A DNA stretch of 64,000 nt from Rhipicephalus microplus (lineage: Eukaryota > Arthropoda > Arachnida > Ixodida > Ixodidae): contig NC_134701.1 of NCBI RefSeq assembly GCF_043290135.1, positions 5,486,001-5,550,000 on the forward strand, given 5' to 3'. Position 1 is the stretch's first letter, and every line of letters begins with the position of its first letter. The position numbers and the translations under genes are program-made. The notes below the pieces were generated by a model. That model ran no database searches. It saw only the letters and a list, made by a program, of their open reading frames with translations, and had not been told where the DNA came from. Of the stretch, positions 11,273 to 22,966 are shown in pieces.

Positions 11273-11932
11273 GTGCGGCGCTTTTTTTTCTTTGGGCTGA
11301 TAGCTTTGAAGATATGTTCTGATGGTGGTAAGAGTGGAGCACGACTGTCTCCGTGGCGCAATTGGCTATGCGATCGGCTGTTAGCTGAAGGGTCGGAAGT
11401 TCGAGCCTTGCCGGGAGTAGTGTGTTGCTTTTTTTTCTTAGGGCTGATAGCTTTGAAGTTATGTTCTGATGGTGGTGAGAGTGGAGCAGGACTGTCTCCG
11501 TGGCGCAATTGGTTAGCGCGATCGGCTGTTAACCGAAGGGGTGGAGGTACGAGCCCACCGGTGGTGGTGCGGCGCTTTTTTTTCTTTGGGCTGATAGCTT
11601 TGAAGATATGTACTGATGGTGGCGAGAATGGAGCACGGCTGTCTCCGTGGCGCAATTGGCTAGCGCGATCGGCTGTTAACCGAAAGGTTGGAGGTTCGAG
11701 CCCACGCAGTGGTGGTGCGGTGCTTTTATTTCTTTGGGCTGATAACTTTGAAGAAATGTTCTAATGGTGGTGAGAGTGGAGCACGACTGTCTCCGTGGCG
11801 CAATTGGCTGGCGCGATTGGCTGTTAACCGAAAGGTTGGAAGGACGAGCCCACCTGGTGGTGGTGTGGCGCTTTTTTTTGGGCTGATAGCTTTAAAGGTA
11901 TGTTCTGATGGTGATTAGAGTGGAGCACGACT

Positions 11933-12005
11933 ACCTCCGTGGCGCAATTGGCTATTCGATCGGCTGGTAACTGAAAGGTTGGATATTCGAGCCCTCCCGG
12001 GAGTG
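11933..12005 (+). tRNA. tRNA-like unit with anticodon GGT (Thr-type)
   Basis: The loop CTGGTAA gives GGT at 11,966-11,968. The ACCTCCG start, CTATTCG D arm and GGATA T-stem strand match the 616 unit, so the two share an origin. Confidence 0.5.
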
Positions 12006-12078
12006 GTGTGTTGCTTTTTTTCTTTGGGCTGATAGCTTTGAAGATAAGTTCTGATGGTGGTGAGAGTGGAGCAGGACT

Positions 12079-12152
12079 GTCTCTGTGGCGCAATTGGCTA
12101 CCGCGATCGGCTGTTAACTGAAAGGTTGGAGGTTGGAGCCCTCCCGGGAGTG
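12079..12152 (+). tRNA. Chimeric unit: CTACCGCG 5' half joined to CTGAAAGG 3' half
   Basis: The D arm is of the CTACCGCG class, which elsewhere continues CTGTTAACCGAAAGG. Here it continues CTGTTAACTGAAAGG and GGTTGGAGCCCTCCC, the class normally linked to CTATGCG. From the anticodon on, it matches the segment starting near 7,257 for about 195 bases. The switch lies in the shared core GCGATCGGCTGTTAAC. Confidence 0.6.
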
Positions 12153-13699
12153 GTTTGTTGTTTTTTTTTCTTTGGGCTGATAGCTTTGAAAATATGTTCT
12201 GATGGTGGTGAGTGTGAAGCAGGACTGTCTCCGTGACGCAATTGGCTAGCGCGATCGGCTGTTAACCGAAATGTTGGAGGTACGAGCCCACCCGGTGGAG
12301 GTGCGGCGCTTTCTTTTCTTTGGACTGATAGCTTTGAAGATATGTTCTGATGGTGGTAAGAGTGGAGCACGACTGTCTTCGTGGCACGATAGGCTAGCGC
12401 GATCGGCTGTTAACCGAGAGGTTGAAGGTTCGAGCCCACCCGGTGGTGGTGCGGCGATTTTTTTCCTTTGGGCTGATAGCTCTGAAGAAATGTTCTGACG
12501 GTGGTGAGAGTGGAGCACGACTGTCTCCATGGCGCAATTGGCTATGGGATCGGCTGTTAACTGAAAGGTTGGAGGTTCGAGCCCTCCTGGGAGTGGTGTG
12601 TTGCTTTTTTTTGGTGCTGATAGCTTTGAAGATATATTCTGATGGTGGTAAGAGTGGAGCAGGACTGTCTCCGTGGCGCCATTGGCTAGCGCGATCGGCT
12701 GTTAACCGAAAGGTTGGAGGTACGAGCCCACGCGGTGGAGGTGCGGCGCTTTCTTTTCTTTGGACTGATAGTTTTGAAGATATGTTCTGATGGTGGTGAG
12801 AGTGAAACACGACTGTCTTCGTGGCGCGATTGGCTAGCGCGATCGGCTGTTAACCGAGTGGTTGGAGGTTCGAGCCCACCCGGTGGTGGTGCGGCGATTT
12901 TTTTCTTTGGGCTGATAGCTTTGAAGATATGTTCTGATGGTGGTGAGAGTGGAGCAGAACTGTCTCTGTGGCGCAATTGGCTACCGCGATCGGCTGTTAA
13001 CCGAAAGGTTGGAGGTACGAGCCCACCCGGTGGAGGTGCGGCGCTTTTTTTTCTTTGGGCTGATAGCTTTGAAGATATGTTCAGATGGTGGTGAGAGAGG
13101 AGAATGACTGTCTCCGTGGCGCAATTGGCTAGCGCGATCGGCCGTTAACCGAAAGGTTGGAGGTTCGAGCCCACCCGGTGGTGGTGCGGAGCTTTTTTCC
13201 TTTGGGCTGATAGCTCTGAAGAAATCTTCTGACGGTGGTGAGAGTGGAGCACGACTGTCTTCGTGGCGCAATTGGCTATGCGATCGGCTGTTAACTGAAA
13301 GGTTGGAGGTTGGAGCCCTCCAGGGAGCGGTTTGTTGCTTTTTTTTCTTTGGGCTGATAGCTTTGAAAATATGTTCTGATGGTGGTGAGTGTGAAGCAGG
13401 ACTGTCTCCGTGACGCAATTGGCTAGCGCGATCGGCTGTTAACCGAAAGGTTGGAGGTACGAGCCCACCCGGTGGAGGTGCGGCGCTTTCTTTTCTTTGG
13501 ACTGATAGCTTTGAAGATATGTTCTGATGGTGGTAAGAGTGGAGCACGACTGTCTTCGTGGCACGATAGGCTAGCGCGATCGGCTGTTAACCGAGAGGTT
13601 GGAGGTTCGAGCCCACCCGGTGGTGGTGCGGCGCTTTTTTGCCTTTGGGCTGATAGCTCTGAAGAAATCTTCTGACGGTGGTGAGAGTGGATCACTACT

Positions 13700-13772
13700 G
13701 TCTTCGTGGCGCAATTGGCTATGCGATCGGCTGGTAATTGAAAGGTTGGAGGTTGGAGCCCTCCCGGGAGTG
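13700..13772 (+). tRNA. tRNA-like unit with anticodon GGT, independent origin
   Basis: The loop CTGGTAA gives GGT at 13,733-13,735 in a CTATGCG-type unit with a GTCTTCG start. Its background differs from the 616 and 11,933 units, so the change probably arose separately. AATTG instead of AACTG follows the anticodon. Confidence 0.48.
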
Positions 13773-15318
13773 GTTTGTTGCTTTTTTTTCTTTGGGCTGA
13801 TAGCTTTGAAAATATGTTCTGATGGTGGTGAGTGTAGAGCAGGACTGTCTCCGTGACGCAATTGTCTACCGCGATCGGCTGTTAACCGAAAGGTTGGAGG
13901 TACGAGCCCACCCGGTGGAGGTGCGGCGCTTTCTTTTCTTTGGACTGATAGTTTTGAAGATATGTTCTGATGGTGGTGAGAGTGAAACACGACTGTCTTC
14001 GTGGCACGATTGGCTAGCGCGATCGGCTGTTAACCGAGAGGTTGGAGGTTCGAGCCCACCCGGTGGTGGTGCGGCAATTTTTTTCCTTTGGGCTGATAGC
14101 TCTAAAGAAATGTTCTGACGGTGGTGAGAGTAGAGCACGACTGTCTTCGTGGCGCAATTGGCTAGAGCGATCGGCTGTTAACCGAAAGGTTGGATGTTGG
14201 AGCCCTCCCGGGAGTGGTGTACTGCTTTTTTTTCTTTGGGCTGATAGCTTCGAAGATATGTTCTGATAGTGGTGAGAGTGGAGCAGGACTGTCTCCGTGG
14301 CGCAATTGGCTACCGCGATCGGCTGTTAACCGAAAGGTTGGAGGTACGAGCCCACCCGGTGGAGGTGTGGCGCTTTTTTTTTCTTTGGGCTGATAGCTTT
14401 GAAGATAAGTTCAGATTGTGGTGAGAGTGGAGAACGACTGTCTCCGTGGCGCAATTGGCCAGCGCGACCGGCTGTTAACCGAAAGGTTGGAGGTTCAAGC
14501 CCACCCGGTGGTGGTGCGGCGCTTTTTTTCCTTTGGGCTGATAGCTCTGAAGAAATCTGACGGTGGTGAGAGTGGAGCACGACTGTCTTCGTGGCGCAAT
14601 TGGCTATGCGATCGGCTGTTAACTGAAAGGTTGGAGGTTGGAGCCCTCCCGGGAGTGGTGTGTTGCTTTTTTATTTTGGGCTGATAGCTTTGAAAATATG
14701 TTCTGATGGTGGTGAGTGTGGAGTAGGACTTTCTCCGTGGCGCAATTGGCTAGCGCGATCGGCTGTTAACCGAAAGGTTGGAGGTACGAGCCCACCCGGT
14801 GGAGGTGCGGCGCTTTCTTTTCTTTGGACTGATAGCTTTGAAGATATGTTCTGATGGTGGTGAGAGTGGAGCACGACTGTCTTCGTGGCACGATTGGCTA
14901 GCGCGATCGGCTGTTAACCGAGAGGTTGGAGGTGCGAGCCCACCCGGTGGTGGTGCGGCGCTTTTTTTTTGGGCTGATAGCTCTGAAGAAATCTTCTGAC
15001 GGTGGTGAGAGTGGATCACGACTGTCTTCGTGGTGCAATTTGCTATGCGATCAGCTGTTAACTGAAAGGTTGGAGGTTGGAGCCCTCCCGGGAGTGGTTT
15101 GTTGCTTTTTTTTCTTTGGGCTGATAGCTTTGAAGATATGTTCTGATGGTGGTGAGAGTGGAGAAGGACTGTCTCCGTGGCGCAATTGGCTACCGCGATC
15201 GGCTGTTAACCGAAATGTTGGAGGTACGAGCCCACCCGGTGGAGGTGCGGCGCTTTTTTTTCTTTGGGCTGATAGCTTTGAAGATATGTTCTGATGGTGG
15301 TGAGAGTGGAGCACGACT

Positions 15319-15392
15319 GTCTTCGTGGCGCGATTGGCTAGCGCAATCGGCGCTTAACCGAGAGGTTGGAGGTTCGAGCCCACCCGGTGGTG
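15319..15392 (+). pseudogene. Unit with loop CGCTTAA (nominal CTT, lacking U33)
   Basis: The loop CGCTTAA replaces invariant T33 with G and gives a nominal CTT at 15,353-15,355. The same variant occurs at 20,759, 25,330, 29,456, 55,033 and 61,346, always with a GTCTTCG start and GCGCGATTGG D region. It is a stable pseudogene subtype. Confidence 0.5.
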
Positions 15393-16056
15393 GTGCGGCG
15401 ATTTTTTTCCTTTGGGCTGATAGCTCTGAAGAAATGTTCTGACGGTGGTGAGAGTGAAGCACGACTGTCTCCATGGCGCAATTGGCTATGCGATCGGCTG
15501 TTAACTGAAAGGTTGGAGGTTCGAGCCCTCCCGGGAGTGGTGTGTTGCTTTTTTTTCGGTGCTGATAGCTTTGAAGATATATTCTGATGTTGGTGAGAGT
15601 GGAGCAGGACTGTCTCCGTGGCGCAATTGGCTAGCGCGATCGGCTGTTAACTGAAAGGTTGGATATTCGAGCCGTCCCGGGAGTGGTGCGGTGCTTTCTT
15701 TTCTTTGGGCTGATAGCTTTGAACATATGTTCTGATGGTGGTGAGAGTGGAGCACGACTGTCTCCGTGGCGCAATTGGCTACCGCGATCGGCTGTTAACC
15801 GAAAGGTTGGAGGTACGAGCCCACCCGGTGGAGATGCGGCGCTTTTTTTTTCTTTGGGCTGATAGCTTTGAAGTTATGTTCTGATGGTGGTGAGAGTTGA
15901 GAACGACTGTATCCGTGGCGCAATTGGCTAGAGCGACCGGCTGTTAACCGAAAGGTTGGATGTTCGAGCCCTCCCGGGAGTGGTGTGTTGCTTTTTTTTC
16001 TTTGGGCTGATAGCTTCGGAGATATGTTCTGATAGTGAGGAGAGTCGAGCAGGACT

Positions 16057-16130
16057 GTCTCCGTGGCGCAATTGGCTACCGCGATCGGCTGTTAACCGAA
16101 AGGTTGGAGGTACGAGCCCACCCGGTGGAG
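16057..16130 (+). tRNA. Exemplar of CTACCGCG / TACGAGC class (GTT)
   Basis: This is a common subtype. The D stem GCGC/CCGC has one C-C clash. The anticodon is GTT, the T loop TACGAGC lacks T55, the T stem GGAGG/CCACC has one mismatch, and the 3' strand is CGGTGGA. It is followed by GTGCGGCGC and T8. Confidence 0.55.
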
Positions 16131-16790
16131 GTGCGGCGCTTTTTTTTCTTTGGGCTGATAGCTTTGAAAATATGTTCAGATGGTGGTGAGAGTGGAGAAC
16201 GACTGTCTCCGTGGCGCAAATGGCTATGCGACCGGCTGTTAACTGAAAGGTTGGAGGTTGGAGCCCTCCCGGGAGTGGTTTGTTGCTTTTTTTCTTTGGG
16301 CTGATAGCTTTGAAAATATGTTCTGGTGGTGGTGAGTGTGGAGCAGGACTGTCTCCGTGACGCAATTGGCTAGCGCGATCGGCTGTTAACCGAAAGGTTG
16401 GAGGTACGAGCCCACCCGGTGGTGGTGCGGCGCTTTTTTTCCTTTGGGCTGATAGCTCTGAAGAAATCTTCTGACGGTGGTGAGAGTGGATCACGACTGT
16501 CTCCATGGCGCAATTGGCTATGCGATCAGCTGTTAACTGAAAGGTTGGAGGTTCGAGCCCTCGCGGGAGTGGTGTGTGGCTTTTTTAGGGGGCTGATAGC
16601 TTTATAGATATGTTCTGATGGTGGTGAGAGTGGAGCAGGACTGTCTCCGTGGCGCAATTGGCTAGTGCGATCGGCTGTTAACCGAGAGGTTGGAGGTTCG
16701 AGCTCACCCGGTGGTGGTGCGGCGATTTTTTTCCTTTGGGCTGATAGCTCTGAAAAAATGTTCTGACGGTGGTGAGAGTGGAGCACGACT

Positions 16791-16863
16791 GTCTCCATGG
16801 CGCAATTGGCTATGCGATCGGCTGTTAACTGAAAGGTTGGAGGTTCGAGCCCTCCCGGGAGTG
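16791..16863 (+). tRNA. Exemplar of CTATGCG class (GTT, class R T stem)
   Basis: The D region is one base shorter (CTATGCG), leaving three D-stem pairs. The anticodon arm TCGG-CTGTTAA-CTGA has a G-U pair. The T stem GGAGG/CCTCC is perfect with TTCGAGC. The 5' end GTCTCCA loses the 7-66 pair. Confidence 0.55.
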
Positions 16864-17080
16864 GTGTGTTGCTTTTTTTGGGCTGGTAGCTTTGAAGATA
16901 TGTTTTGATGGTGGTGAGAGTGCAGCACGACTGTCTCCCTGGCGCAATTGGCTTGTGCGATCGGCTGTTAACCGAAAGGTTGGAGGTTCGAGCCCACCTG
17001 GTGGTGGTGCGGCGCTTTTTTTTCTTTGGGCTGATAGCTTTGAAGATATGTTCTGATGGTTGTGAGAGTGGAGCACGACT

Positions 17081-17154
17081 ATCTCCGTGGCGCAATTGGC
17101 TAGCGCGATCGGCTCTTAACCGAAAGGTTGGAGTTACGAGCCCACCCGGTGGTG
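17081..17154 (+). tRNA. CUU-anticodon marker unit, copy 1 of 13 (Lys-type)
   Basis: This is an Asn-like body with loop CTCTTAA, so the anticodon is CTT (17,115-17,117), which would read the Lys codon AAG. Diagnostic changes are the ATCTCCG start, GGAGT T-stem strand, TACGAGC loop and the trailer GTGCTCCGC. The next spacer reads CTGATGGCTCTGGAG and GAGAGCGGAGCA. The T stem has two mismatches. The 13 copies mark the phase of the higher-order repeats. Confidence 0.55.
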
Positions 17155-17671
17155 GTGCTCCGCTTTTTTTCTTTGGGCTGATGGCTCTGGAGAAATGTTC
17201 TGACGGTGGTGAGAGCGGAGCACGACTGTCTCCGTGGCGCAATTGGCTAGCGCGATCGGCTGTTAATCGAATCGTTGGAGGTACGTGCCCTCCCGGGAGT
17301 GGTGTGTTGCTTTTTATTTTTTGGGCTGATAGCTTTGAAGATATGTTCTGAAGGTGGTGAGAGTGGAGCAGGACTGTCTCCGTGGCGCAATTGGCTAACG
17401 CGATTGGCTGTTAACCGAAAGATTGGAGCTACGAGCCCTCCCGGGAGTGGTGTGTTAGTTTTTTTATTTCGGGCTGATAGCTATGAAGATATGTTCTGAT
17501 GGTGGTGAGAGTGGAGCACGACTGTCTCCGTGGCGCAATAGGCTAGCGCGATCGGCTGTTAACCGAAAGGTTGGAGGTACGAGCCCACACAGTGGTGGTG
17601 CGGCGCTTTTTTTTCTTTGAGCTTATAGCTCTGAAGAAATGTTCTGACGGTGGTGAGAGTGGAACACGACT

Positions 17672-17744
17672 GTCTCCGTGGCGCAATTGGCTATGCGAAA
17701 GGCTGTTAACCGGAAGGTGTGAGGTTCGAGTCCTCCCGGGAGTG
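17672..17744 (+). pseudogene. GCGAAAGG-type unit with broken anticodon stem and consensus B box
   Basis: The anticodon arm reads AAAGG-CTGTTAA-CCGGA, leaving only about two clean pairs. The B box GGTTCGAGTCC (17,723-17,733) matches the general Pol III consensus better than the other units do. Further copies lie near 20,170, 24,740, 28,866, 32,704, 41,375, 45,335, 46,655, 53,125, 56,794 and 63,550. It keeps GTT but cannot form a normal anticodon stem. Confidence 0.55.
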
Positions 17745-18043
17745 GTGTGTTGCTTTTTTTGTTCTGATAGCTTTGAAGATATGTTCTGGTGGTGGTGAGT
17801 GTGGAGCAGGACTGTCTCCGTGACGCAATTGGCTACCGCGATCGGCTGTTAACCGAAAGGTTGGAGGTACGAGCCCACCCGGTGGTGGTGCGGGGATTTT
17901 TTTCCTTTGGGCTGATAGCTCTGAAGAAATGTTCTGACGGTGGTGAGAGTGGAGCACGACTGTCTCCATGGCGCAATTGGCTATGCGATCGGCTGTTAAC
18001 TGAAAGGTTGGAGGTTCGAGCCCTCGCGGGAGTGGTGTGTTGC

Positions 18044-18049
18044 TTTTTT
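18044..18049 (+). terminator. Oligo-T run followed by AGGGGG (variant terminator)
   Basis: Six T's are followed by AGGGGGCTGATAG in place of the usual CTTTGGGCTGATAG. This spacer variant recurs near 16,585, 22,612, 27,183, 31,310, 35,147, 56,148, 59,523 and 61,872. Confidence 0.55.
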
Positions 18050-18396
18050 AGGGGGCTGATAGCTTTATAGATATGTTCTGATGGTGGTGAGAGTGGAGCA
18101 GGACTGTCTCCGTGGCGCAATTGGCTAGTGCGATCGGCTGTTAACTGAAAGGTTGGAGGTTCGAGCCCTCCCGGGAGTGGTGTGTTGCTTTTTTTGGGCT
18201 GATAGCTTTGAAGATATGTTTTGATGGTGGTGAGAGTGGAGCACGACTGTCTCCCTGGCGCAATTGGCTAGTGCGATCGGCTGTTAACCGAAAGGTTGGA
18301 GGTTCGAGCCCACCTGGTGGTGGTGCGGCGCTTTTTTTTCTTTGGGCTGATAGCTTTGAAGATATGTTCTGATGGTTGTGAGAGTGGAGCACGACT

Positions 18397-18470
18397 ATCT
18401 CCGTGGCGCAATTGGCTAGCGCGATCGGCTCTTAACCGAAAGGTTGGAGTTACGAGCCCACCCGGTGGTG
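18397..18470 (+). tRNA. CUU-anticodon marker unit, copy 2
   Basis: CTT is at 18,431-18,433, with the same diagnostic GGAGTTACGAGC and GTGCTCCGC as copy 1. Confidence 0.55.
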
Positions 18471-18989
18471 GTGCTCCGCTTTTTTTCTTTGGGCTGATGG
18501 CTCTGGAGAAATGTTCTGACGGTGGTGAGAGCGGAGCACGACTGTCTCCGTGGCGCAATTGGCTAGCGCGATCGGCTGTTAACCGAAACGTTGGAGGTAC
18601 GTGCCCTCCCGGGAGTGGTGTGTTGCTTTTTATTTTTTGGGCTGATAGCTTTGAAGATATGTTCTGAAGCTGGTGAGAGTGGAGCAGGACTGTCTCCGTG
18701 GCGCAATTGGCTAACGCGATTGGCTGTTAACCGAAAGATTGGACCTACGAGCCCTCCCGGGAGTGGTGTGTTGGTTTTTTTATTTCGGGCTGATAGCTAT
18801 GAAGATATGTTCTGATGGTGGTGAGAGTGGAGCACGACTGTCTCCGTGGCGCAATAGGCTAGCGCGATCGGCTGTTAACCGAAAGGTTGGAGGTACGAGC
18901 CCACGCAGTGGTGGTGCGGCGCTTTTTTTTTTCTTTGGGCTGATAGCTTTGAAGATATGTTCTGATGGTGGTCAGAGTGGAACACGACT

Positions 18990-19062
18990 GTGTCTGTGGC
19001 GCAATTGGCTATTCGATCGGCTGTTAACTGGAAAGTTGGATGTTCGAGCCCTCCCGGGAGTG
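18990..19062 (+). tRNA. Exemplar of GTGTCTG / CTATTCG class (GTT)
   Basis: The 5' strand GTGTCTG replaces GTCTCCG, and the D arm is the short CTATTCG. The anticodon is GTT, followed by AACTGGAAAG. The T stem GGATG/CCTCC has one mismatch. It recurs near 23,560, 32,108, 36,958, 40,781, 44,745, 46,064, 49,586 and 62,957. Confidence 0.5.
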
Positions 19063-20758
19063 GTGTGTTGCTTTTTTTTCTTTGGGCTGATAGCTTCGAA
19101 GATATGTTCTGATGGTGGTGAGAGTGGAGCAGGACTGTCTTTGTGGCGCAATTGGCTACCGCGATCGGCTGTTAACCGAAAGGTTGGAGGTACGAGCCCA
19201 CCCGGTAGAGGTGCGGCGCATTTTTTTCTTTGGGCTGATAGCTTTGAAGATATGTTCTGATGGTGGTGAGAGTGGAGCACGACTGTCTCCGTGGCGCAAT
19301 TGGCTAGCGCGATCGGCTGTTAACCTAAGGGTTGGAAGTTCGAGCCCTCCTGGTTGTGGTGCGGTGCTTTTTTTCCTTTGGGCTGATAGCTCTGAAGAAA
19401 TCTTCTGGCGGTGGTGAGAGTGGAGCACGACTGTCTCCATGGCGCAATTGGCTAGCGCGATCGGCTGTTAACCGAAAGGTTGGAGATACGAGCCCACCCG
19501 GTGGTGGTGCGGCGCTTTTTTTCTTTGGGCTGATAGCTCTGAAGAAATGTTCTGACGGTGGTGAGAGTAGAGCACGACTTTCTTCGTGGCGCAATTGGCT
19601 ATGCGATCGGCTGTTAACTGAAAGGTTGGAGGTTGGAGCCTTCCCGGGAGTGGTGTGTTGCTTTTTTTTCTTTGGGCTGATAGCTTTGAAGATATGTTCT
19701 GATGGTGGTGAGAGTGGAGCAGGACTGTCTCCGTGGCGCAATTCCTACCGCGATCGGCTGTTAACCGAAATGTTGGAAGTACGAGCCCACCCGGTGGAGG
19801 TGCGGCGCTTTTTTTTCTTTGGGCTGATAGCTTTGAAGATATGTTCTGATGGTGGTGAGAGTGGAGCACGACTGTCTTCGTGGCGCGATTGGCTAGCGCA
19901 ATCGGCTGTTAACCGAAGGGTTGGAAGTTCGAGCCCACCTGGTTGTGGTGCGGTGCTTTTTTTCTTTGGGCTGATAGCTCTGAAGAAATCTTCTGGCGGT
20001 GGTGAGAGTGGAGCACGACTGTCTCCGTGGCGAGATTTGCTAGCACGATCGGCTGTTAACCGAAAGGTTGGAGGTACGAGCCCACACAGTGGTGGTGCGG
20101 CGCTTTTTTTTCTTTGGGCTGATAGCTCTGAAGAAATGTTCTGACGGTGGTGAGAGTGGAGCACGACTGTCTCCGTGGCGCAATTGGCTATGCGAAAGGC
20201 TGTTAACCGGAAGGTGTGAGGTTCGAGTCCTCCCGGGAGTGGTGCGGTGCTTTTTTTTCTTTGGGCTGATAGCTTTGAAGATATGTTATGACGGTGGTGA
20301 GAGTGGAGCACGACTGTCTCCGTGACGCAATTGGCTAGCGCGGTCGGCTGTTAATCGAAAGGTTGGAGGTTCGAACCCAGCCGGTGGTGGTGCGGCGCTT
20401 TTTTTCTTTGGGCTGATAGCTCTGAAGAAATGTTCTGACGGTGGTGAGAGTAGAGCACGACTGTCTTCGTGGCGCAATTGGCTATGCGATCGGCTGTTAA
20501 CTGAAAGGTTGGAGGTTGGAGCCTTCCCGGGAGTGGTGTGTTGCTTTTTTCTCTTTGGGCTGATAGCTTTGAAGATATGTTCTGATGGTGGTGAGAGTGG
20601 AGCAGGACTGTCTCCGTGGCGCAATTGGCTACCGCGATCGGCTGTTAACCGAAATGTTGGAGGTACGAGCCCACCCGGTGGAGGTGCGGCGCTTTTTTTT
20701 TCTTTGGGCTGATAGCTTTGAAGATATGTTCTGATGGTGGTGAGAGTGGAGCACGACT

Positions 20759-20832
20759 GTCTTCGTGGCGCGATTGGCTAGCGCAATCGGCGCTTAACCG
20801 AGAGGTTGGAGGTTCGAGCCCACCCGGTGGTG
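20759..20832 (+). pseudogene. CGCTTAA-loop unit (nominal CTT, no U33)
   Basis: The nominal anticodon is at 20,793-20,795. It is the same subtype as the 15,319 unit. Confidence 0.48.
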
Positions 20833-22966
20833 GTGCGGCGATTTTTTTCCTTTGGGCTGATAGCTCTGAAGAAATGTTCTGACGGTGGTGAGAGTGAAGC
20901 ACGACTGTCTCCATGGCGCAATTGGCTATGCGATCGGCTGTTAACTGAAAGGTGTGAGGTTCGAGCCCTCCCGGGAGTGGTGTGTTGCATTTTTTTCGGT
21001 GCTGATAGCTTTGAAGATATATTCTGATGTTGGTGAGAGTGGAGCAGGACTGTCTCCGTGGCGCAATTGGCTAGCGTGATCGGCTGTTAACCGAAAGGTT
21101 GGAGGTACGAGCCGTCCCGGGAGTGGTGCGGTGCTTTTTTTTCTTTGGGCTGATAGCTTTGAACATATGTTCTGATGGTGGTGAGAGTGGAGCACGACTG
21201 TCTCCGTGGCGCAATTGGCTAGCGCGATCGGCTGTTAACCGAGAGGTTGGAGGTTCGAGCCCACCCGGTGGTGGTGCGGCGATTTTTTTCCTTTGGGCTG
21301 ATAGCTTTAAAGATATGTTCTCATGGTGCTGAGAGTGGAGCACGACTACCTCCATGGCGCAATTGGCTATTCGATCGGCTGTTAACTGAAAGGTTGGATA
21401 TTCGAGCCCTCCCGGGAGTGGTGTGTTGCTTTTTTTCTTTGGGCTGATAGCTTTGAAATATGTTCTGATGGTGGTGAGAGTGGAGCAGGACTGTCTCCGT
21501 GGCGCAATTGGCTACCGCGATCGGCTGTTAACCGAAAGGTTGGAGGTACGAGCCCACCCGGTGGAGATGCGGCGCTTTTTTTTTCTTTGGGCTGATAGCT
21601 TTGAAGTTATGTTCTGATGGTGGTGAGAGTTGAGAACGACTGTATCCGTGGCGCAATTGGCTAGAGCGACCGGCTGTTAACCGAAAGGTTGGATGTTCGA
21701 GCCCTCCCGGGAGTGGTGTGTTGCTTTTTTTTCTTTGGGCTGATAGCTTCGGAGATATGTTCTGATAGTGGTGAGAGTCGAGCAGGAGTGTCTCCGTGGC
21801 GCAATTGGCTACCGCGATCGGCTGTTAACCGAAAGGTTGGAGGTACGAGCCCACCCGGTGGAGGTGCGGCGCTTTTTTTTCTTTGGGCTGATAGCTTTGA
21901 AAATATGTTCAGATGGTGGTGAGAGTGGAGAACGACTGTCTCCGTGGCGCAAATGGCTATGCGACCGGCTGTTAACTGAAAGGTTGGAGGTTGGAGCCCT
22001 CCCGGGAGTGGTTTGTTGCTTTTTTTCTTTGGGCTGATAGCTTTGAAAATATGTTCTGGTGCTGGTGAGTGTGGAGCAGGACTGTCTCCGTGACGCAATT
22101 GGCTAGCGCGATCGGCTGTTAACCGAAAGGTTGGAGGTACGAGCCCACCCGGTGGTGGTGCGGCGCTTTTTTTCCTTTGGGCTGATAGCTCTGAAGAAAT
22201 CTTCTGACGGTGGTGAGAGTGGATCACGACTGTCTTCGTGGCGCAATTGGCTATGCGATCGGCTGTTAACTGAAAGGTTGGAGGTTGGAGCCCTCCCGGG
22301 AGTGGTTTGTTGCTTTTTTTTCTTTGGGCTGATAGCTTTGACAATATGTTCTGATGGTGGTGAGTGTAGAGCAGGACTGTCTCAGTGACGCAATTGGCTA
22401 CCGCGATCGGCTGTTAACCGAAAGGTTGGAGGTACGAGCCCACCCGGTGGTGGTGCGGGGATTTTTTTCCTTTGGGCTGATAGCTCTGAAGAAATGTTCT
22501 GACGGTGGTGAGAGTGGAGCACGACTGTCTCCATGGCGCAATTGGCTATGCGATCGGCTGTTAACTGAAAGGTTGGAGGTTCGAGCCCTCGCGGGAGTGG
22601 TGTGTTGCTTTTTTAGGGGGCTGATAGCTTTATAGATATGTTCTGATGGTGGTGAGAGTGGAGCAGGACTGTCTCCGTGGCGCAATTGGCTAGTGCGATC
22701 GGCTGTTAACCGAGAGGTTGGAGGTTCGAGCCCACCCGGTGGTGGTGCGGCGATTTTTTTCCTTTGGGCTGATAGCTCTGAAAAAATGTTTTGATGGTGG
22801 TGAGAGTGGAGCACGACTGTCTCCCTGGCGCAATTGGCTAGTGCGATCGGCTGTTAACCGAAAGGTTGGAGGTTCGAGCCCACCTGGTGGTGGTGCGGCG
22901 CTTTTTTTTCTTTGGGCTGATAGCTTTGAAGATATGTTCTGATGGTTGTGAGAGTGGAGCACGACT

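Larger units (their letters stand above)
7450..11376 (+). repeat. Left higher-order repeat, copy 2 (four units shorter)
   Basis: This copy matches 2,745-~4,660 at offset 4,705 and then 5,245-~7,257 at offset ~4,117-4,119. The change of offset (~588 bp, four units) marks a deletion here, or an insertion in copy 1. The switch lies around 9,360-9,378, in the shared stretch GTGTGTTGCTTTTTTT. Similarity ends in the anticodon region near 11,376, where the unit changes to TTAGCTGAAGGGTCGG. Confidence 0.7.
17081..18396 (+). repeat. CUU-phased segment 1 (1,316 bp, 9 units)
   Basis: This is the distance between the first two CUU marker units. It is the shortest segment and holds the initial run of diagnostic units once. 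Confidence 0.7.
18397..22966 (+). repeat. CUU-phased higher-order repeat 2 (4,570 bp, 31 units)
   Basis: It is delimited by consecutive CUU markers. The order of unit variants matches the next segment at offset 4,570-4,571, for example 20,509 with 25,080 and 21,689 with 26,260. Confidence 0.75.

Noticed and set aside
17081..17154. True tRNA-Lys(CUU) gene
   Set aside because: The body outside the anticodon is that of the neighbouring Asn-like units, and the T stem and acceptor stem are mismatched. It is better described as an anticodon variant.
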